A stretch of DNA of 64,000 nucleotides from an uncultured Clostridia bacterium (GTDB lineage Bacteria > Bacillota > Clostridia > Oscillospirales > Ruminococcaceae): NCBI GenBank assembly GCA_947628615.1, contig CANRAO010000002.1:115156-179155 (forward strand). The letters are read 5' to 3'. Of the stretch, positions 33,195 through 42,855 are shown in pieces (the stretch's first letter is position 1; each line of letters begins with the position of its first letter). The notes under the pieces are model-generated. The model made no database searches, was not told the origin of the DNA, and saw only the letters and a program-made list of their open reading frames with translations. Position numbers and translations under genes: made by a program.

Positions 33195-35705
33195 TTACTC
33201 GCTTCTCGTTGCAGAACGCTCAAGCCACTGCTCTTTAGACATTAAGATCTCTCTCGGCTTTGAACCGTTTGCCTCGCCTATTACGCCCATCTGCTCAAGC
33301 TCGTCCATAATTCTTGCGGCTCTTGCATAACCTAAACTCAGCTTTCTCTGCAAAAATGAAGTCGAAGCTGTCTGATTTTCAACAATAACCTTGATTGCCT
33401 CTTCCAACTTATCGTCCGCATCTTCAGACAAGAAATCTGAACCGCTCCTTTTCTCACCCTTTTGCTGAGGAATATGGCTGTCGATTTCCTCGATAATAGT
33501 ATCACTGTACTCAGCCTTTGACTGATTTTTAAGAAAATTAACTACTGCCCTTACCTCGCTTGTAGGAACAAAGCTACCCTGAATTCTCATAGGCTTGCCA
33601 AGCCCCACCGGCTTATATAAAAGGTCACCCTTTCCAAGCAGCTTTTCAGCACCGCCCTCATCAAGTATTACACGGGAATCGGTATTATTTGAGACCTTAA
33701 GCGCGACCCTGCTCGGTATATTTGCCTTGATAAGTCCTGTTACTACGTCTACACGAGGTGACTGAGTAGCAATTATAAGGTGCATTCCTGCGGCACGGGC
33801 AAGCTGTGCAATTCTGCAAATAGAATCCTCTACCTCTTTCGGAGCCGCCATCATCAAATCGGCAAGCTCATCTATTACAATTACGATTTGAGGCATAGGC
33901 TCCATATCTTCTTTGTCTTTGACAAATTCATTGTAATCCTGAAGATCACGCACTCCGTTATCTGCAAATTTTTTATATCTCTTCAGCATTTCTGAAACTG
34001 CCCAGCCCAAAGCTCCCGCCGCCTTTCTGGCGTCGGTAACTACAGGAATAAGCAGATGCGGTATTCCGTTGTATATAGGAAATTCAACCTGTTTTGGATC
34101 AATAAGTATCAGCTTAACCTCATCAGGAGAAGCCTTATAAAGGATGTTCATAATTATTGAGTTTGTGAATACAGATTTACCTGCACCGGTCGTTCCGGCA
34201 ACAAGCATATGAGGCATCTTTGAAATATCTCCCATAACGATATTTCCCTCTATGTCCTTACCTACAGCAAACGACAGCTTTCCCTTTGCTTTTCTGAATT
34301 CACTGCTGTCAATAAGCTCTCTTATAGATACGCTGTCTCTCTTTTCATTTGCGATTTCTATTCCAACTGCGGCTTTTCCAGGAATAGGAGCCTCAATTCT
34401 TATGCCCTCGGCAGCAAGATTAAGTGCAATATCGTCAGCCAGCCCCGTAATTTTAGATACTTTAACTCCTGCCGCAGGCTGAAGCTCATAACGAGTTACC
34501 GACGGTCCTCTGTGAATATCAACTATCCGTGTCTGAACCCCAAAACTCCTAAGCGTGTCAACCAGCGTCTCAGAACGGTTGGCAAGCTCCTGCTTGTAGC
34601 TTGCAATATCGCCTTTCTGAGCAGGAAGCTTTAATAGTGATATAGGAGGAAAGCTATACGCACTTTTGGCGTTTCCATTATTGAAAAAAGTTGTCTGGCC
34701 ATTATCGTCAACAAATATTTCAGCGTCCTGCTTCTTTTCCTTTTCAGCAGGAAGTGCATTTTTCACTATTTCCCGCAAATCCTTTGCCTTGACAGCTCCT
34801 GCCCTTTTTGGTTTTCTTGCTCTCTTTTTATCTGAATTTTCATTATCCATATCAATAAAATCAGTAGGATCAGGGTCAAACAGCTTATCGGGCATAGCCC
34901 TTTCCGCAGGCTTTTTACGGCTTTCAGGCTTAAAGCCCGCATCGCCTGCATCGAGATACTTTGCAATATCTACCCTTGCATTTCTGTTATGCTCCTCAAG
35001 CTCCATAGCACGTCTGTGTTCGCTGTTTCGTATTCTCTGAGCGTTGTCTTCTTTTACAGCTTTATATCCGGTTCTAATAGGCTTTGAAACCCCTCTAAAC
35101 AAATCGACAATCGTTTTATTTGTAAGAAGCATTACAAATACAATTATAAGGAGGATTATAACTATTATTGAACCTACCTTATTCAAAAACGCATAAAGTG
35201 GCCAGCCCAGAATTGCTCCGATAATTCCGCCGCCCCTTAAATCTACACCGCTGTTATACAGTGACGCCAGCTTTCTGAAAAACGAACTGCTTTCAGGCGT
35301 TGGAAGTCCTATCATAATTTCATGGAACAGAGCCGAAATCAAAAAAATTAAAATAACGCTCTCTATCACCTTTGCAAGAATAATACTCTGAGACTTATCA
35401 AGAGCGCAGATTATAGCTATATACAAAATCACAGGCGCAGTTAAAAATACTGTAACTCCGAATATTCCTCTTAACCCTAAATGCATAGAATGCCAAAACG
35501 CTGACCCGGAAACATATGTAAGTAAAAAAACAAAGGCAGCCAGTGCAAACAGAATTATAGAATATGTACGGGTATGATTTGCTTTTTCCGCTGCTCTTGT
35601 CTGAGAAACCGCTTTCTTCTCCGAGGCTTTCGCTGCCTTGGAAGCAGGTTTCTTGGACGAAGATTTTGTTTTTCGCTTTGTTGCAGGCTTTTTCTTTACA
35701 GCCAT
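33195..35705 (-). CDS. ftsK: DNA translocase FtsK/SpoIIIE
   Basis: The 836-residue protein pumps chromosomal DNA through the septum at division or sporulation. After a very Lys-rich N-terminus come four membrane segments (about residues 45-200). A linker and the alpha/beta motor follow, with Walker A VAGTTGAGKSVFTNSI, Walker B PQIVIVIDELADLMM, and IATQSPRVDVVTGLIKANIPSR. The C-terminal gamma winged helix, which reads orientation sequences, is visible as FLQRKLSLGYARAARIMDELEQ. tepA and ylzJ lie nearby, resembling the spoIIIE region of Bacillus. Confidence 0.96.
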   Translation of the reverse strand: MAVKKKPATKRKTKSSSKKPASKAAKASEKKAVSQTRAAEKANHTRTYSIILFALAAFVFLLTYVSGSAFWHSMHLGLRGIFGVTVFLTAPVILYIAIICALDKSQSIILAKVIESVILIFLISALFHEIMIGLPTPESSSFFRKLASLYNSGVDLRGGGIIGAILGWPLYAFLNKVGSIIVIILLIIVFVMLLTNKTIVDLFRGVSKPIRTGYKAVKEDNAQRIRNSEHRRAMELEEHNRNARVDIAKYLDAGDAGFKPESRKKPAERAMPDKLFDPDPTDFIDMDNENSDKKRARKPKRAGAVKAKDLREIVKNALPAEKEKKQDAEIFVDDNGQTTFFNNGNAKSAYSFPPISLLKLPAQKGDIASYKQELANRSETLVDTLRSFGVQTRIVDIHRGPSVTRYELQPAAGVKVSKITGLADDIALNLAAEGIRIEAPIPGKAAVGIEIANEKRDSVSIRELIDSSEFRKAKGKLSFAVGKDIEGNIVMGDISKMPHMLVAGTTGAGKSVFTNSIIMNILYKASPDEVKLILIDPKQVEFPIYNGIPHLLIPVVTDARKAAGALGWAVSEMLKRYKKFADNGVRDLQDYNEFVKDKEDMEPMPQIVIVIDELADLMMAAPKEVEDSICRIAQLARAAGMHLIIATQSPRVDVVTGLIKANIPSRVALKVSNNTDSRVILDEGGAEKLLGKGDLLYKPVGLGKPMRIQGSFVPTSEVRAVVNFLKNQSKAEYSDTIIEEIDSHIPQQKGEKRSGSDFLSEDADDKLEEAIKVIVENQTASTSFLQRKLSLGYARAARIMDELEQMGVIGEANGSKPREILMSKEQWLERSATRSE

Positions 35706-35772
35706 TCTTTATTACTCCTTTATATTAATATCCTTTTTCTCTCTTTAATTTTACTTTATGCTCACAAATAGT

Positions 35773-36615
35773 CTACGATGCGATTTTTTCTATTATCGAA
35801 ACTATAATAACAATAACGCCAAGCACTCCCGTATAGTATGAAAATATCTTGAACTTATCTGTCTTAACAAGCCAGTTCACCATTTTTATTGCACATATAC
35901 CGACAACAGCTGCAACAATAAATCCCAGAATATAAGTCCAGCTAAACGACATATCCGTCTGAACCGCGTCCTTTACTTCAACTAGACATCCGCCGAGTAT
36001 CGCAGGTATTCCTAAAATAAACGAATATTTAACTGCTGTTTCCCTTGCAAAACCCGAAAAGAGCCCCGCCGAAATTGTCGAACCTGAGCGTGAAACTCCA
36101 GGCAAAAGTGCTATACTTTGGAAAAACCCCACGAAAACAGAATCCCTGACGGTTATATCGCCTAGCTTTTTCTTTCCCTTTGAGCATTTATCGGCAAGTA
36201 ACAAGATAGCTGCCGTATATAAAAAGCATATGCCTTCTGCGAATATAGTTGAGTCCTCTGCAAAGCCTTCAAAGAAATCCTTGAATATGTAAAACGGAAT
36301 AAGAACCGCTGTTGAAAGTATGACCATAAGTACTGCTCTGCGGTCACCGTTCATTTCCTTAAATGAAAACTGCCTTTTAAATATATCTTTGACCATTCGG
36401 CAAAACTCGCATATCAGATCCCATATTGTATCCCAGAATGCTATAAAAACTGCAAACAAAGTCCCCAGATGAAGTATTGCTGAAAACAGCAAAGCACCCT
36501 CTCCGCTGTTTCCCGTAAAATGCTGATACAGTGATAAATGTCCGGAACTTGAAACGGGTAAAAATTCAGTCAAGCCCTGAATGACCGCTTGAAAAATCGC
36601 ACTGATAACTGACAT
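35773..36615 (-). CDS. uppP: Undecaprenyl-diphosphatase
   Basis: The 280-residue membrane protein recycles undecaprenyl pyrophosphate for wall synthesis. Signature motifs are GLTEFLPVSSSGHLSL near the N-terminus and PGVSRSGSTISAGLFSGF near residue 175, with about eight hydrophobic segments between and after them. Overexpression of this family gives bacitracin resistance. It lies between ftsK and ylzJ on the same strand. Confidence 0.96.
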   Translation of the reverse strand: MSVISAIFQAVIQGLTEFLPVSSSGHLSLYQHFTGNSGEGALLFSAILHLGTLFAVFIAFWDTIWDLICEFCRMVKDIFKRQFSFKEMNGDRRAVLMVILSTAVLIPFYIFKDFFEGFAEDSTIFAEGICFLYTAAILLLADKCSKGKKKLGDITVRDSVFVGFFQSIALLPGVSRSGSTISAGLFSGFARETAVKYSFILGIPAILGGCLVEVKDAVQTDMSFSWTYILGFIVAAVVGICAIKMVNWLVKTDKFKIFSYYTGVLGVIVIIVSIIEKIAS

Positions 36616-36662
36616 GATGTCGTTCCTTTCTTAAATTAGCTTTGTTGTCTTTGTTCTGTATT

Positions 36663-36857
36663 TTATCTGTTTAAAAACATTAAATAATCATACGGGTTAG
36701 TTGAGTATATGTTCTTAACACATTGCTTGCCTCCGTAATCCAGATATTCATATTTAATATTGTTGAACTCTCCTGTTTTCGCGATACAGCTTTTATTTAT
36801 CTTTTCAATGTCACAAAAAACATCGTAATTATTTAAAATAGTCTGAAACATAATCAA
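36663..36857 (-). CDS. YlzJ-like protein
   Basis: The 64-residue product ([40 protein letters not shown]) resembles the YlzJ-like family, whose genes usually follow tepA. The ATG at 36857 overlaps the tepA stop by four bases, so coupled translation is likely. Function unknown. Confidence 0.8.
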   Translation of the reverse strand: MIMFQTILNNYDVFCDIEKINKSCIAKTGEFNNIKYEYLDYGGKQCVKNIYSTNPYDYLMFLNR

Positions 36858-37612
36858 TCACCGTTTTTTTCTTTACACTTCTTTTCATTCGATTCAGATT
36901 CTATAAGCTCATATAAGCACTCGATAGCGTCAGACAATCCTCCCAGACTGTCTATTATACCCTCTTTAACAGCGTTTTCCCCGTCTAAAACTGTGCCCAC
37001 ATCCATAACAAGCTCGCCTGTTGTCATCATAAGCTCTCTGAAACGCTCAGGCGTGATGTTTGAATTATCGCAAACAAATCTTATTATCCTCTCCTGCATT
37101 TTATCAAAATACGAAAGAGTCTGGGGAACGCCCAGTACAAGACCGTTCATTCTCACAGGGTGTATTGTCATAGTCGCAGACGGTACAATGAAAGACTTCT
37201 TTGCACAAACAGCCAAAGGTACTCCTATCGAATGACCTCCGCCGAGTACTATTGATACAGTCGGAGTTTTCATTCCTGCAATAAGCTCGGCTATAGCAAG
37301 ACCTGCTTCAACGTCGCCGCCGACAGTATTTATTATAATGACCAAACCCTCTATAGAACTGTCCTGCTCAATTGCAACAAGAGCCGGCATAATATGCTCA
37401 TATTTTGTCGTCTTATTCTGCGGAGGAAGTATATAATGTCCCTCAACCTCGCCTATTATAGTCAGACAATGTATAAGATGCCTTGCATTTTTCAGGCTGA
37501 TGTGACCAACACGCTCTATCTGCTCGGTTTGAGACGGTTTATCACTGTTATCCGAATTGGTCTGAGGCGATTGATTTCCATTATTAGCGTTGTTGTTTAT
37601 TTCTTCTGACAT
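36854..37612 (-). CDS. tepA: ClpP-family serine protease, TepA type
   Basis: The 252-residue product has the ClpP/crotonase-like fold of the TepA group. An Asn/Gln-rich N-terminus leads to the core, with [22 protein letters not shown], the Ser nucleophile region [11 protein letters not shown], and the His in [11 protein letters not shown]. TepA proteins are cytoplasmic ClpP relatives linked to protein export in Bacillus. The frame extends to a TTG at 37630; the ATG at 37612 with GGAGG upstream is preferred. ylzJ follows with overlap. Confidence 0.9.
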   Translation of the reverse strand: MSEEINNNANNGNQSPQTNSDNSDKPSQTEQIERVGHISLKNARHLIHCLTIIGEVEGHYILPPQNKTTKYEHIMPALVAIEQDSSIEGLVIIINTVGGDVEAGLAIAELIAGMKTPTVSIVLGGGHSIGVPLAVCAKKSFIVPSATMTIHPVRMNGLVLGVPQTLSYFDKMQERIIRFVCDNSNITPERFRELMMTTGELVMDVGTVLDGENAVKEGIIDSLGGLSDAIECLYELIESESNEKKCKEKNGD

Positions 37613-37791
37613 TTTGAATAAATCCTCCAAGAAAAATATATTAATATTTTTTCTTTTTATAACAGAAATTATTCAAAAACAAAAATATAAACCTCGTTTT
37701 TTGCCTTTATTATTTGGTTTTCCACATCTTATTATTATACCACTTACATTAAATAAGTCAATAGCACCGTCGAGCCGTCAGTGGCTCTCTG

Positions 37792-37866
37792 CCTTTTAAA
37801 AGTTTGCAAAATGTTTTACTTTGTGCAACGTCAGACTAGCACCTAGAGTCAAGAAACCAGAGGCAA
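37792..37866. repeat. 75-base intergenic repeat, copy 1
   Basis: This copy and 37889-37963 are both 75 bases, start with CCTTTTAAAAGT and end with CACCTAGAGTCAAGAAACC plus AGAGGCAA, with about nine mismatches. Neither encodes a protein. Confidence 0.85.
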
Positions 37867-37878
37867 CGGTGACGTTGC
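37863..37878. repeat. 16-base imperfect palindrome shared with the tRNA-Leu flank
   Basis: GCAACGGTGACGTTGC here has a 15-of-16 match to the reverse complement of 633-648, next to the tRNA-Leu 3' end. Confidence 0.5.
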
Positions 37879-37888
37879 ATCCACTCTA

Positions 37889-37963
37889 CCTTTTAAAAGT
37901 ATGCTAAGTGTTTACATTTGTACAACGGCAGACTATCACCTAGAGTCAAGAAACCAGAGGCAA
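37889..37963. repeat. 75-base intergenic repeat, copy 2
   Basis: Second copy, 97 bases after the first and separated by 22 bases. Its TTTACATTTGTACAACGG core also occurs near 45444-45487. The gap 37613-38043 otherwise holds no gene; it contains these repeats, the palindrome at 37863 and a terminator. Confidence 0.85.
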
Positions 37964-37973
37964 GAAGCAAGAG

Positions 37974-38001
37974 AAAAGCGTTCAGTGTCCTGAACGCTTT
38001 T
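37974..38001. terminator. Terminator after the LRR gene (bidirectional stem)
   Basis: AAAAGCGTTCAG pairs with CTGAACGCTTTT around TGTC, 43 bases after the LRR stop. The stem is the same as that of the ppdK terminator at 2897-2928. Confidence 0.8.
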
Positions 38002-38043
38002 GCTATCTATAATATACTCACATTTCTGTGCCAATCATAAAAA

Positions 38044-39504
38044 CTACCCATTAATATTCTGATATACAACCTTTTTACCTACTAAAATCTTGGCGTTTTT
38101 CAGATTTTTCTTATACTTTTTCTTACTCAACTGCTTTTTAAGCTGTTTTGCTACCTTCTTGTTTTTAACTACAAACTTTATGCCTTTGTTAGTGTTTTTA
38201 AAGTTTCCATCACCAAACTCAGATACTATCTTAGGAGTGCTTTTACTATTTTTAATAATGATTTTAGAAAGCTTTTTGCAGCTATAAAAAGCATTTGCAT
38301 CTATTTTTTTTACATTATTTATAGTTATATTTTTTAGATTTTTACAGTTATTAAATGCACCATCTAATATTTCTCTAGCTCCTCTTATAGTAATGGTTCT
38401 AAGTTGTTTACAATCACGAAAAGCGTCATAATTTATATTGACATTTTTTGAACGAATATTTACTTTCCTTAATTTTTTGCAGTTTTTAAATGCTTCGTTA
38501 TCAATTTCTTTAATATTTTTAGGTATAGTTACACTTTTCAAATTTTTACAATTATCGAACACATTGCTGGCAATAGCAGTCAAACCCTTACCAATTTTTA
38601 CAGACTTTATGTTTGAACCATAAAATACCCTTGTATACATTGTTTTAACACTATCAGGGATAACTACTTTAGTGAATTTTGATTTACCAAAATTGCCTCC
38701 TAAAATTTCTAATTTGCTAGGCAATTTAATACTTTCTAATGACCTCCAAGTTCCACTCAAATGCTTTAATGTTTCTGGAAACTTAACATTTTTGACGTGT
38801 TTAAAGCCAATGCCTCCATAATCTAAAATATTTTCTATCCCATCAGGAATTATAAGATTAGTATTTTTATTAAATGACATATATATGGTTTTGCCATCTT
38901 TAGATAAAAGAAAATCATTTTTATAGCTATAGTACGGATTATTTGGGTCAACTGAAAGCTTTAACTTTGGACATCGTGCTAAATAATAAAAATCCACTGT
39001 ATCAACAAAATGTGCCTTATCTGAATATACATATGCATAAACACCATTTTGGGGAATATAATCACGACCCCTGCCAAACATAGTGTTTTTTGGTATATTC
39101 ATTTTCTTTAGATTATTAAATCCTTTAAAAGAAAATATATTATATATACTTTCAGGTAATACAATTTCTTCAACTTTATTATATTTATTATTAGGATATG
39201 GCTCTTCATTCATATCTAAATCAGTTACAGTAAACTCTATTCCTTCATAGGTAACCTTTTCAGGTATTTCTACCTTTTGAATATTCGGAATATCAACAAC
39301 AATAGCCACATTAGAAATGTATACAGAACCATATTGTGCATAATCTTCTAAAAAATATGTGAAACTACCAATCTGTGCTTTTCGTGCATTTTCATCACAA
39401 TCATATTCATAGCTATGAATATAATATGCAAATGCGTTTCCTGCAAATGAACTTACCGCCATAACTCCTGCAGCTAATAAGCAAAACAGCTTTTTGATTT
39501 TCAT
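38044..39504 (-). CDS. Secreted leucine-rich-repeat (BspA-like) protein
   Basis: The 486-residue product has a signal peptide (MKIKKLFCLLAAGVMAVSSF, then AGNAFA) and about ten LRR_5 repeats of the form FxNCKNLKSVTIPKNIKEID, up to about residue 410. A very Lys-rich C-terminal region follows (KNKKVAKQLKKQLSKKKYKK). There is no sortase motif or membrane anchor, so it is probably secreted or held by charge. The frame extends to 39555, but GGGAGG eight bases before the ATG at 39504 fixes the start. The upstream gene ends about 30 bases before, so the two form an operon. Ligand unknown. Confidence 0.9.
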   Translation of the reverse strand: MKIKKLFCLLAAGVMAVSSFAGNAFAYYIHSYEYDCDENARKAQIGSFTYFLEDYAQYGSVYISNVAIVVDIPNIQKVEIPEKVTYEGIEFTVTDLDMNEEPYPNNKYNKVEEIVLPESIYNIFSFKGFNNLKKMNIPKNTMFGRGRDYIPQNGVYAYVYSDKAHFVDTVDFYYLARCPKLKLSVDPNNPYYSYKNDFLLSKDGKTIYMSFNKNTNLIIPDGIENILDYGGIGFKHVKNVKFPETLKHLSGTWRSLESIKLPSKLEILGGNFGKSKFTKVVIPDSVKTMYTRVFYGSNIKSVKIGKGLTAIASNVFDNCKNLKSVTIPKNIKEIDNEAFKNCKKLRKVNIRSKNVNINYDAFRDCKQLRTITIRGAREILDGAFNNCKNLKNITINNVKKIDANAFYSCKKLSKIIIKNSKSTPKIVSEFGDGNFKNTNKGIKFVVKNKKVAKQLKKQLSKKKYKKNLKNAKILVGKKVVYQNING

Positions 39505-39533
39505 AAAAGTCTCCTCCCTTTCATTATTTATAT

Positions 39534-40571
39534 TTATGTAGAATATTTTGCCCACTGGCTTGCCGTTAGTTCAGAAGTATCCAAACCAGAGTTTGTAACG
39601 TATTTTTTAAAACTATTCAGCTTAACATCATTGCTCCACGGACACAGAAACCAATAATAATCAAATGCTGATGACTTTTCTGTAACCATTGATGAAATAT
39701 TTAACATTGCATCATCATATCGATTTGGACGAAAATTAGGGCAATCAATACAAGTTTCATTTACAAAGTCTTTCATTTCTTTGCTTGGATTTAATAAATA
39801 ATACCTATTCAAATCTATAAACTGAACAATTCCCTTTGGAACATCAGTTTTTAACGAAGATTTAAAATAACTCAGTGTTAATCCGCTTGTACTTGTAAGC
39901 ATAGTTCTGTGAGCATAAACATCTCCAATTAAATGTGAAGCATAGCCTAATATTCTCATTTTCATTTCTGTTGCTGTGAGTTTTGTATTATTTACTCCGT
40001 TCCATCCATCGTATTTAACAAGTTCGGCACAATTAGTGATTAAATATTGCAATTTGTTTTCACCATTATTTTTATTTTTATATGCAGTTGTGCCTTTTAT
40101 TTTTTCTATTGCACTGTTTTTTGCTGCATTTATTGCATTATTCATTTGCGTAGCATTTTTCGGGTCATTTTGTTTGCCTAAATATACTGCAAAATACCAT
40201 AAAAATTCAAGATTTATTACATAGTTTCCAATACCATGCAATGCCTTTATATCAGAAAACCATCTATCAGCCCAGTCACCGGTTGCTTTTAATATTCTTA
40301 TGTGATATTCCGGTAAATCACCTACATTATAATCAATAATATCTTGGTGATATTTTCGCAACCACATAGGTGATATTCCGTAATCATTTGGGTTTTCAAT
40401 ATTGCTTTCCTCAGATTTTGAAAGGATTTCTTCAAAAATTGATGAAGCAAAGCTCTGACTTTCCTCAGTCTCCTGAATGTCCTCTGCAAAAATTGAAACT
40501 GATGAACTTAATGTTGCAGTAAATGCAATGGTTGTTGCGAGTGTTAAACATAAAAATTTTTTAAATTTCAT
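39534..40571 (-). CDS. Secreted protein with phospholipase C-like zinc motif, otherwise unrecognised
   Basis: The 345-residue product has a signal peptide (MKFKKFLCLTLATTIAFTAT, then cleavage near FAED). It then resembles the helical zinc-dependent phospholipase C/S1-P1 nuclease fold: YASHLIGDVYAHRTM (H-x3-D, about residues 210-225) and an upstream helical region with HGIGNYVINLEFLWYFA. Remaining zinc ligands are uncertain, so enzyme activity is an inference. The LRR gene follows within about 30 bases, suggesting that the two exported proteins act together at the cell surface. It could instead be a non-enzymatic relative. Confidence 0.6.
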   Translation of the reverse strand: MKFKKFLCLTLATTIAFTATLSSSVSIFAEDIQETEESQSFASSIFEEILSKSEESNIENPNDYGISPMWLRKYHQDIIDYNVGDLPEYHIRILKATGDWADRWFSDIKALHGIGNYVINLEFLWYFAVYLGKQNDPKNATQMNNAINAAKNSAIEKIKGTTAYKNKNNGENKLQYLITNCAELVKYDGWNGVNNTKLTATEMKMRILGYASHLIGDVYAHRTMLTSTSGLTLSYFKSSLKTDVPKGIVQFIDLNRYYLLNPSKEMKDFVNETCIDCPNFRPNRYDDAMLNISSMVTEKSSAFDYYWFLCPWSNDVKLNSFKKYVTNSGLDTSELTASQWAKYST

Positions 40572-40829
40572 AATGTCACATCCTTGTTGTTAAATTTATT
40601 AAGTTTTATAGAATTCTATATTTATATTATATTAAATAAATTATAGAAAGTAAAGTAAAATTTATGTAAAATTATTAATTCTGTAGAATTATACAAATAC
40701 AAAGTTCTTTCTTTGTTTAATATAACATATATTTCACTTTTGCCCGAATGTGAAAGCTCTAATTATTAAAATAGCAGTTAGCATTTTATTATAAATATTT
40801 AATATTTAATTAACTATACTGTCGAATGC

Positions 40830-40847
40830 TTGTTAAATTCTTGACAA
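40830..40847. promoter_or_regulatory. Rex operator overlapping the acn promoter
   Basis: TTGTTAA-ATTC-TTGACAA matches the known Gram-positive Rex site TTGTTAA-N4-TTAACAA with one mismatch. It covers the -35 box of the acn promoter, and a rex gene is encoded downstream in the same cluster. Confidence 0.8.
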
Positions 40848-40869
40848 TCCCTCTGATTTGTTTTAAAAT
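40841..40869 (+). promoter_or_regulatory. Promoter of the acn-icd-rex cluster
   Basis: TTGACA (40841-40846) and TAAAAT (40864-40869) are 17 bases apart, 36 bases before the acn ATG. The rest of the gap 40572-40829 is very A+T-rich and shows no gene, only a possible weak minus-strand promoter for the exported-protein pair. Confidence 0.75.
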
Positions 40870-40904
40870 AAAAGAAAAGATATTAATGAAAGGAATTTGA
40901 GATC

Positions 40905-42845
40905 ATGGGACTTACACTAACAGAAAAAATTCTTAAAAACCACCTTGTAGACGGTGAATTTATAAAGGGAAACGAAATAGGAATTAAAATCGACCAGACA
41001 TTGACTCAGGACGCAACAGGAACTATGGCTTATCTTGAATATGAAGCTATGGGAGTTCCCCGTGTTAAGACTGAGCGTTCTGTAGCTTACATAGATCATA
41101 ACACACTGCAGTCGGGCTTTGAAAATGCCGACGACCACAGATTTATCGGCTCTGTTGCAAAAAAGCACGGCATATACTTTTCACGTCCCGGCAACGGCAT
41201 CTGCCATCAGGTACATTTGGAAAGGTTCGGTATTCCGGGAAAAACGCTTATCGGCTCTGACAGCCACACCCCCACAGGCGGCGGAATCGGTATGATCGCT
41301 ATCGGTGCAGGAGGTCTTGACGTTGCTGTAGCAATGGGCGGCGGAGCTTATTATATAACCTACCCTAAAATCGTTAAAATTGAGCTTACAGGAAAGCTCT
41401 CACCTTGGGTTGCCGCAAAGGACGTTATCTTAGAAGTTCTTAAAATCCTTACTGTAAAGGGAGGAGTAGGAAAGGTCATTGAATACTGCGGAGATGGTGT
41501 TAAATCCTTATCTGTTCCCGAGAGAGCGACAATTACCAATATGGGTGCAGAGCTCGGAGCTACAACATCTATATTCCCTTCTGATGAGACAACTCTTGAA
41601 TTTCTCAAGGCTCAAAACAGAGCAGACGTCTGGACAGAGCTTAAAGCAGACGACGACGCAGTTTATGACGAGGAAATTAAAATTGACCTGTCAAAAATCG
41701 TTCCTATGGCTGCTTGTCCTCATTCTCCTGACAACATTAAAACCGTTGACGAGTTAGGCCCAATGAAAATAGACCAGGTTTGCATAGGCTCATGTACAAA
41801 CTCATCACTTATGGATATGATGAAGGTTGCTCACATACTAAAGGGCAAAACAGTTCACCCTGATGTTTCTCTTTCTATCGCACCCGGCTCTAAGCAGGTT
41901 CTTAATATGCTTGCACAAAACGGCGCATTGTCGATTATGATAGACGCTGGCGCAAGAATACTTGAATCAGCCTGCGGTCCCTGTATAGGTATGGGTCAGT
42001 CTCCTAATTCAAAGGGAGTCTCTTTGAGAACCTTTAACAGAAACTTCGAGGGACGCTCGGGAACAAGAGACGGACAAATTTATCTTGTTTCTCCTGAGCT
42101 TGCTGCTGCATCTGCAATTGCCGGAGTTTTAACAGACCCGAGAACATTGGGCGATATGCCAAAGTTCAAGCTGCCTGAAAAGTTTGTCATTAACGATAAT
42201 ATGATAGTTCCCCCAGCTCCTGTTGAGGAAATGGACAGCGTTGAGATTTTAAGAGGCCCTAACATAAAGCCTTTCCCAAAAACATCTCCGCTCGATGAAA
42301 CTATTGAAGCTCCTTGCTCTTTAAAAGTAGGCGACAACATCACAACAGACCATATTATGCCGGCAGGCGCTAAAATACTTCCTTTGCGTTCTAACATTCC
42401 TGCAATTTCAAAGCACTGCTTTACAGTATGCGATGAAGAATTTCCCGAAAGAGCGCTTAGACTGGGCAAAAGCATTATAGTCGGCGGTGCAAACTACGGA
42501 CAGGGTTCTTCAAGAGAGCACGCCGCACTTGCTCCTCTATATTTAGGTGTTAAGGCAGTTTTAGTTAAGAGTTTTGCAAGAATTCACAGAGCTAACCTTA
42601 TAAATGCAGGTATTTTGCCTCTTACTTTTGTCAACGAGAAAGATTATGATAAAATCGGCCAGGGAGACGAGCTTTTGCTCAAGAACGTAAGGCAAGATAT
42701 AGTGGACGGCAAGAGCGAGCTTACTCTTATAAACAAATCTAAGAATGTTGAAATTCCTGTTTTATGCGAGTTAAGCGGACGCACAAAGGATATTGTTCTT
42801 GCAGGAGGACTTTTGGACTACACAAGAGAACAGCTTAATAAATAG
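40905..42845 (+). CDS. acn: Aconitate hydratase
   Basis: The 646-residue product isomerises citrate to isocitrate. The [4Fe-4S] cysteines are in VCIGSCTNSSLMD and ACGPCIGMGQ, and active-site segments include LIGSDSHTPTGGG and GANYGQGSSREHAAL. It is of the shorter clostridial type, with the swivel domain at the C-terminus (about residues 470-640). AAAGGA precedes the ATG. It leads the cluster acn-unknown-icd-rex, consistent with making 2-oxoglutarate for glutamate in an organism with a partial TCA cycle; citrate synthase is not in the window. Confidence 0.96.
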   Translation: MGLTLTEKILKNHLVDGEFIKGNEIGIKIDQTLTQDATGTMAYLEYEAMGVPRVKTERSVAYIDHNTLQSGFENADDHRFIGSVAKKHGIYFSRPGNGICHQVHLERFGIPGKTLIGSDSHTPTGGGIGMIAIGAGGLDVAVAMGGGAYYITYPKIVKIELTGKLSPWVAAKDVILEVLKILTVKGGVGKVIEYCGDGVKSLSVPERATITNMGAELGATTSIFPSDETTLEFLKAQNRADVWTELKADDDAVYDEEIKIDLSKIVPMAACPHSPDNIKTVDELGPMKIDQVCIGSCTNSSLMDMMKVAHILKGKTVHPDVSLSIAPGSKQVLNMLAQNGALSIMIDAGARILESACGPCIGMGQSPNSKGVSLRTFNRNFEGRSGTRDGQIYLVSPELAAASAIAGVLTDPRTLGDMPKFKLPEKFVINDNMIVPPAPVEEMDSVEILRGPNIKPFPKTSPLDETIEAPCSLKVGDNITTDHIMPAGAKILPLRSNIPAISKHCFTVCDEEFPERALRLGKSIIVGGANYGQGSSREHAALAPLYLGVKAVLVKSFARIHRANLINAGILPLTFVNEKDYDKIGQGDELLLKNVRQDIVDGKSELTLINKSKNVEIPVLCELSGRTKDIVLAGGLLDYTREQLNK

Positions 42846-42855
42846 GAATAATGCT

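Noticed and set aside
37792..37963. Two direct repeats with a short spacer, resembling a mini CRISPR
   Set aside because: Only two 75-base units with a 22-base gap, no cas genes, and a third partial copy far away. It fits a dispersed intergenic repeat.
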